From the NCBI GenBank assembly GCA_012727745.1, contig JAAYGJ010000216.1, positions 1-5,174 on the forward strand: a DNA stretch of 5,174 bases, given 5' to 3'. Below are positions 5,098 to 5,174 of the stretch, in pieces. Made by a program: the position numbers and the translations under genes. Position 1 is the first letter of the stretch. The number at the start of each line of letters is the position of its first letter. The stretch is from Clostridia bacterium (lineage in GTDB: Bacteria; Bacillota; DSM-521; Neomoorellales; Neomoorellaceae). The notes beneath the pieces are model-generated. The model worked only from the letters and a program-made list of their open reading frames with translations, ran no database searches and had not been told where the DNA came from.

Positions 5098-5118
5098 ATT
5101 AAGAGAAATGCTCTTAAT
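5098..5118. repeat. Perfect 8-5-8 inverted repeat overlapping a stop codon
   Basis: ATTAAGAG (5098-5105) and CTCTTAAT (5111-5118) are separated by AAATG. The repeat includes the TAA stop (5116-5114) of the partial gene and precedes the terminator hairpin on the minus strand. There is no T-tract directly after it. It may be an RNA hairpin that stabilises the 3' end, or a protein site; which one is not clear. Confidence 0.5.
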
Positions 5119-5174
5119 CATTTTCAACTTCATCCCATGATAGAGCTGTTACCGGGGTGGTATCTCCTTTACGC
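5114..5174 (-). CDS. C-terminal end of an unidentified protein, cut by window edge
   Basis: The minus-strand frame entering from the right edge reads RKGDTTPVTALSWDEVEND and stops at TAA (5116-5114). I do not recognise the family. Of the two other minus-strand frames, one meets a stop in its second codon and the other after seven codons. The frame is followed on the same strand by a probable terminator, which supports a real gene end. Nineteen residues are too few to assign a function. Confidence 0.5.
   Translation of the reverse strand, partial: RKGDTTPVTALSWDEVEND

Noticed and set aside
5081..5157. Direct repeat GTTACCGGGG at 5081-5090 and 5148-5157
   Set aside because: It is only 10 bases, occurs twice, and lies partly in coding sequence and partly in the terminator stem. 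There is no wider duplication around the copies, so it is most likely chance.

Overview
The window looks like chromosomal DNA from a Gram-positive, clostridia-type Firmicute. The reasons are sigma-A style promoters, strong AGGGGG/AAGGAG ribosome binding sites, GTG and TTG starts, a stem-plus-T-tract terminator and the protein families present. The mid-range base composition and gene types would suit a thermophilic or syntrophic Peptococcaceae-like anaerobe, but the genus is an inference. All convincing genes are on the minus strand, so they are described from right to left.

Right end (about 5174 to 5059): the last 19 codons of an unidentified gene, followed by two inverted repeats, the second of which is a probable terminator. 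Next comes a compact control region (5022 to 4931) with a near-consensus promoter flanked by two copies of the same palindrome, ATGCAA-N5-TTGCAT. It drives an apparent four-gene operon: a Fur-family metalloregulator (4930-4487), then cbiM (4484-3720), cbiQ (3712-3008) and cbiO (3011-2166). These encode the substrate-binding, transmembrane and ATPase parts of an energy-coupling-factor (ECF) transporter of the cobalt/nickel class. The genes are tightly spaced or overlapping, and a strong terminator closes the operon at 2139-2105. The palindromes resemble the Nur (nickel-responsive Fur) box known from Streptomyces. The most interesting reading is therefore a self-contained, autoregulated metal-uptake operon, probably for nickel, with a Nur-type switch. 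No cbiN/nikN-like gene is present.

Left half: a separate IclR-family regulator (2022-1225), a 197-bp intergenic region with a near-perfect sigma-A promoter (TTGACA-17-TAAAAT) and an inverted repeat, then a glutamate dehydrogenase gene running off the left edge (1027 to 1). The IclR protein is the obvious candidate to regulate itself and the dehydrogenase, linking amino-acid catabolism to an unknown effector. Its position is the only evidence.

No rRNA, tRNA, CRISPR, insertion sequence or prophage sequence was seen. Plus-strand open frames appear to be shadows of the minus-strand genes.
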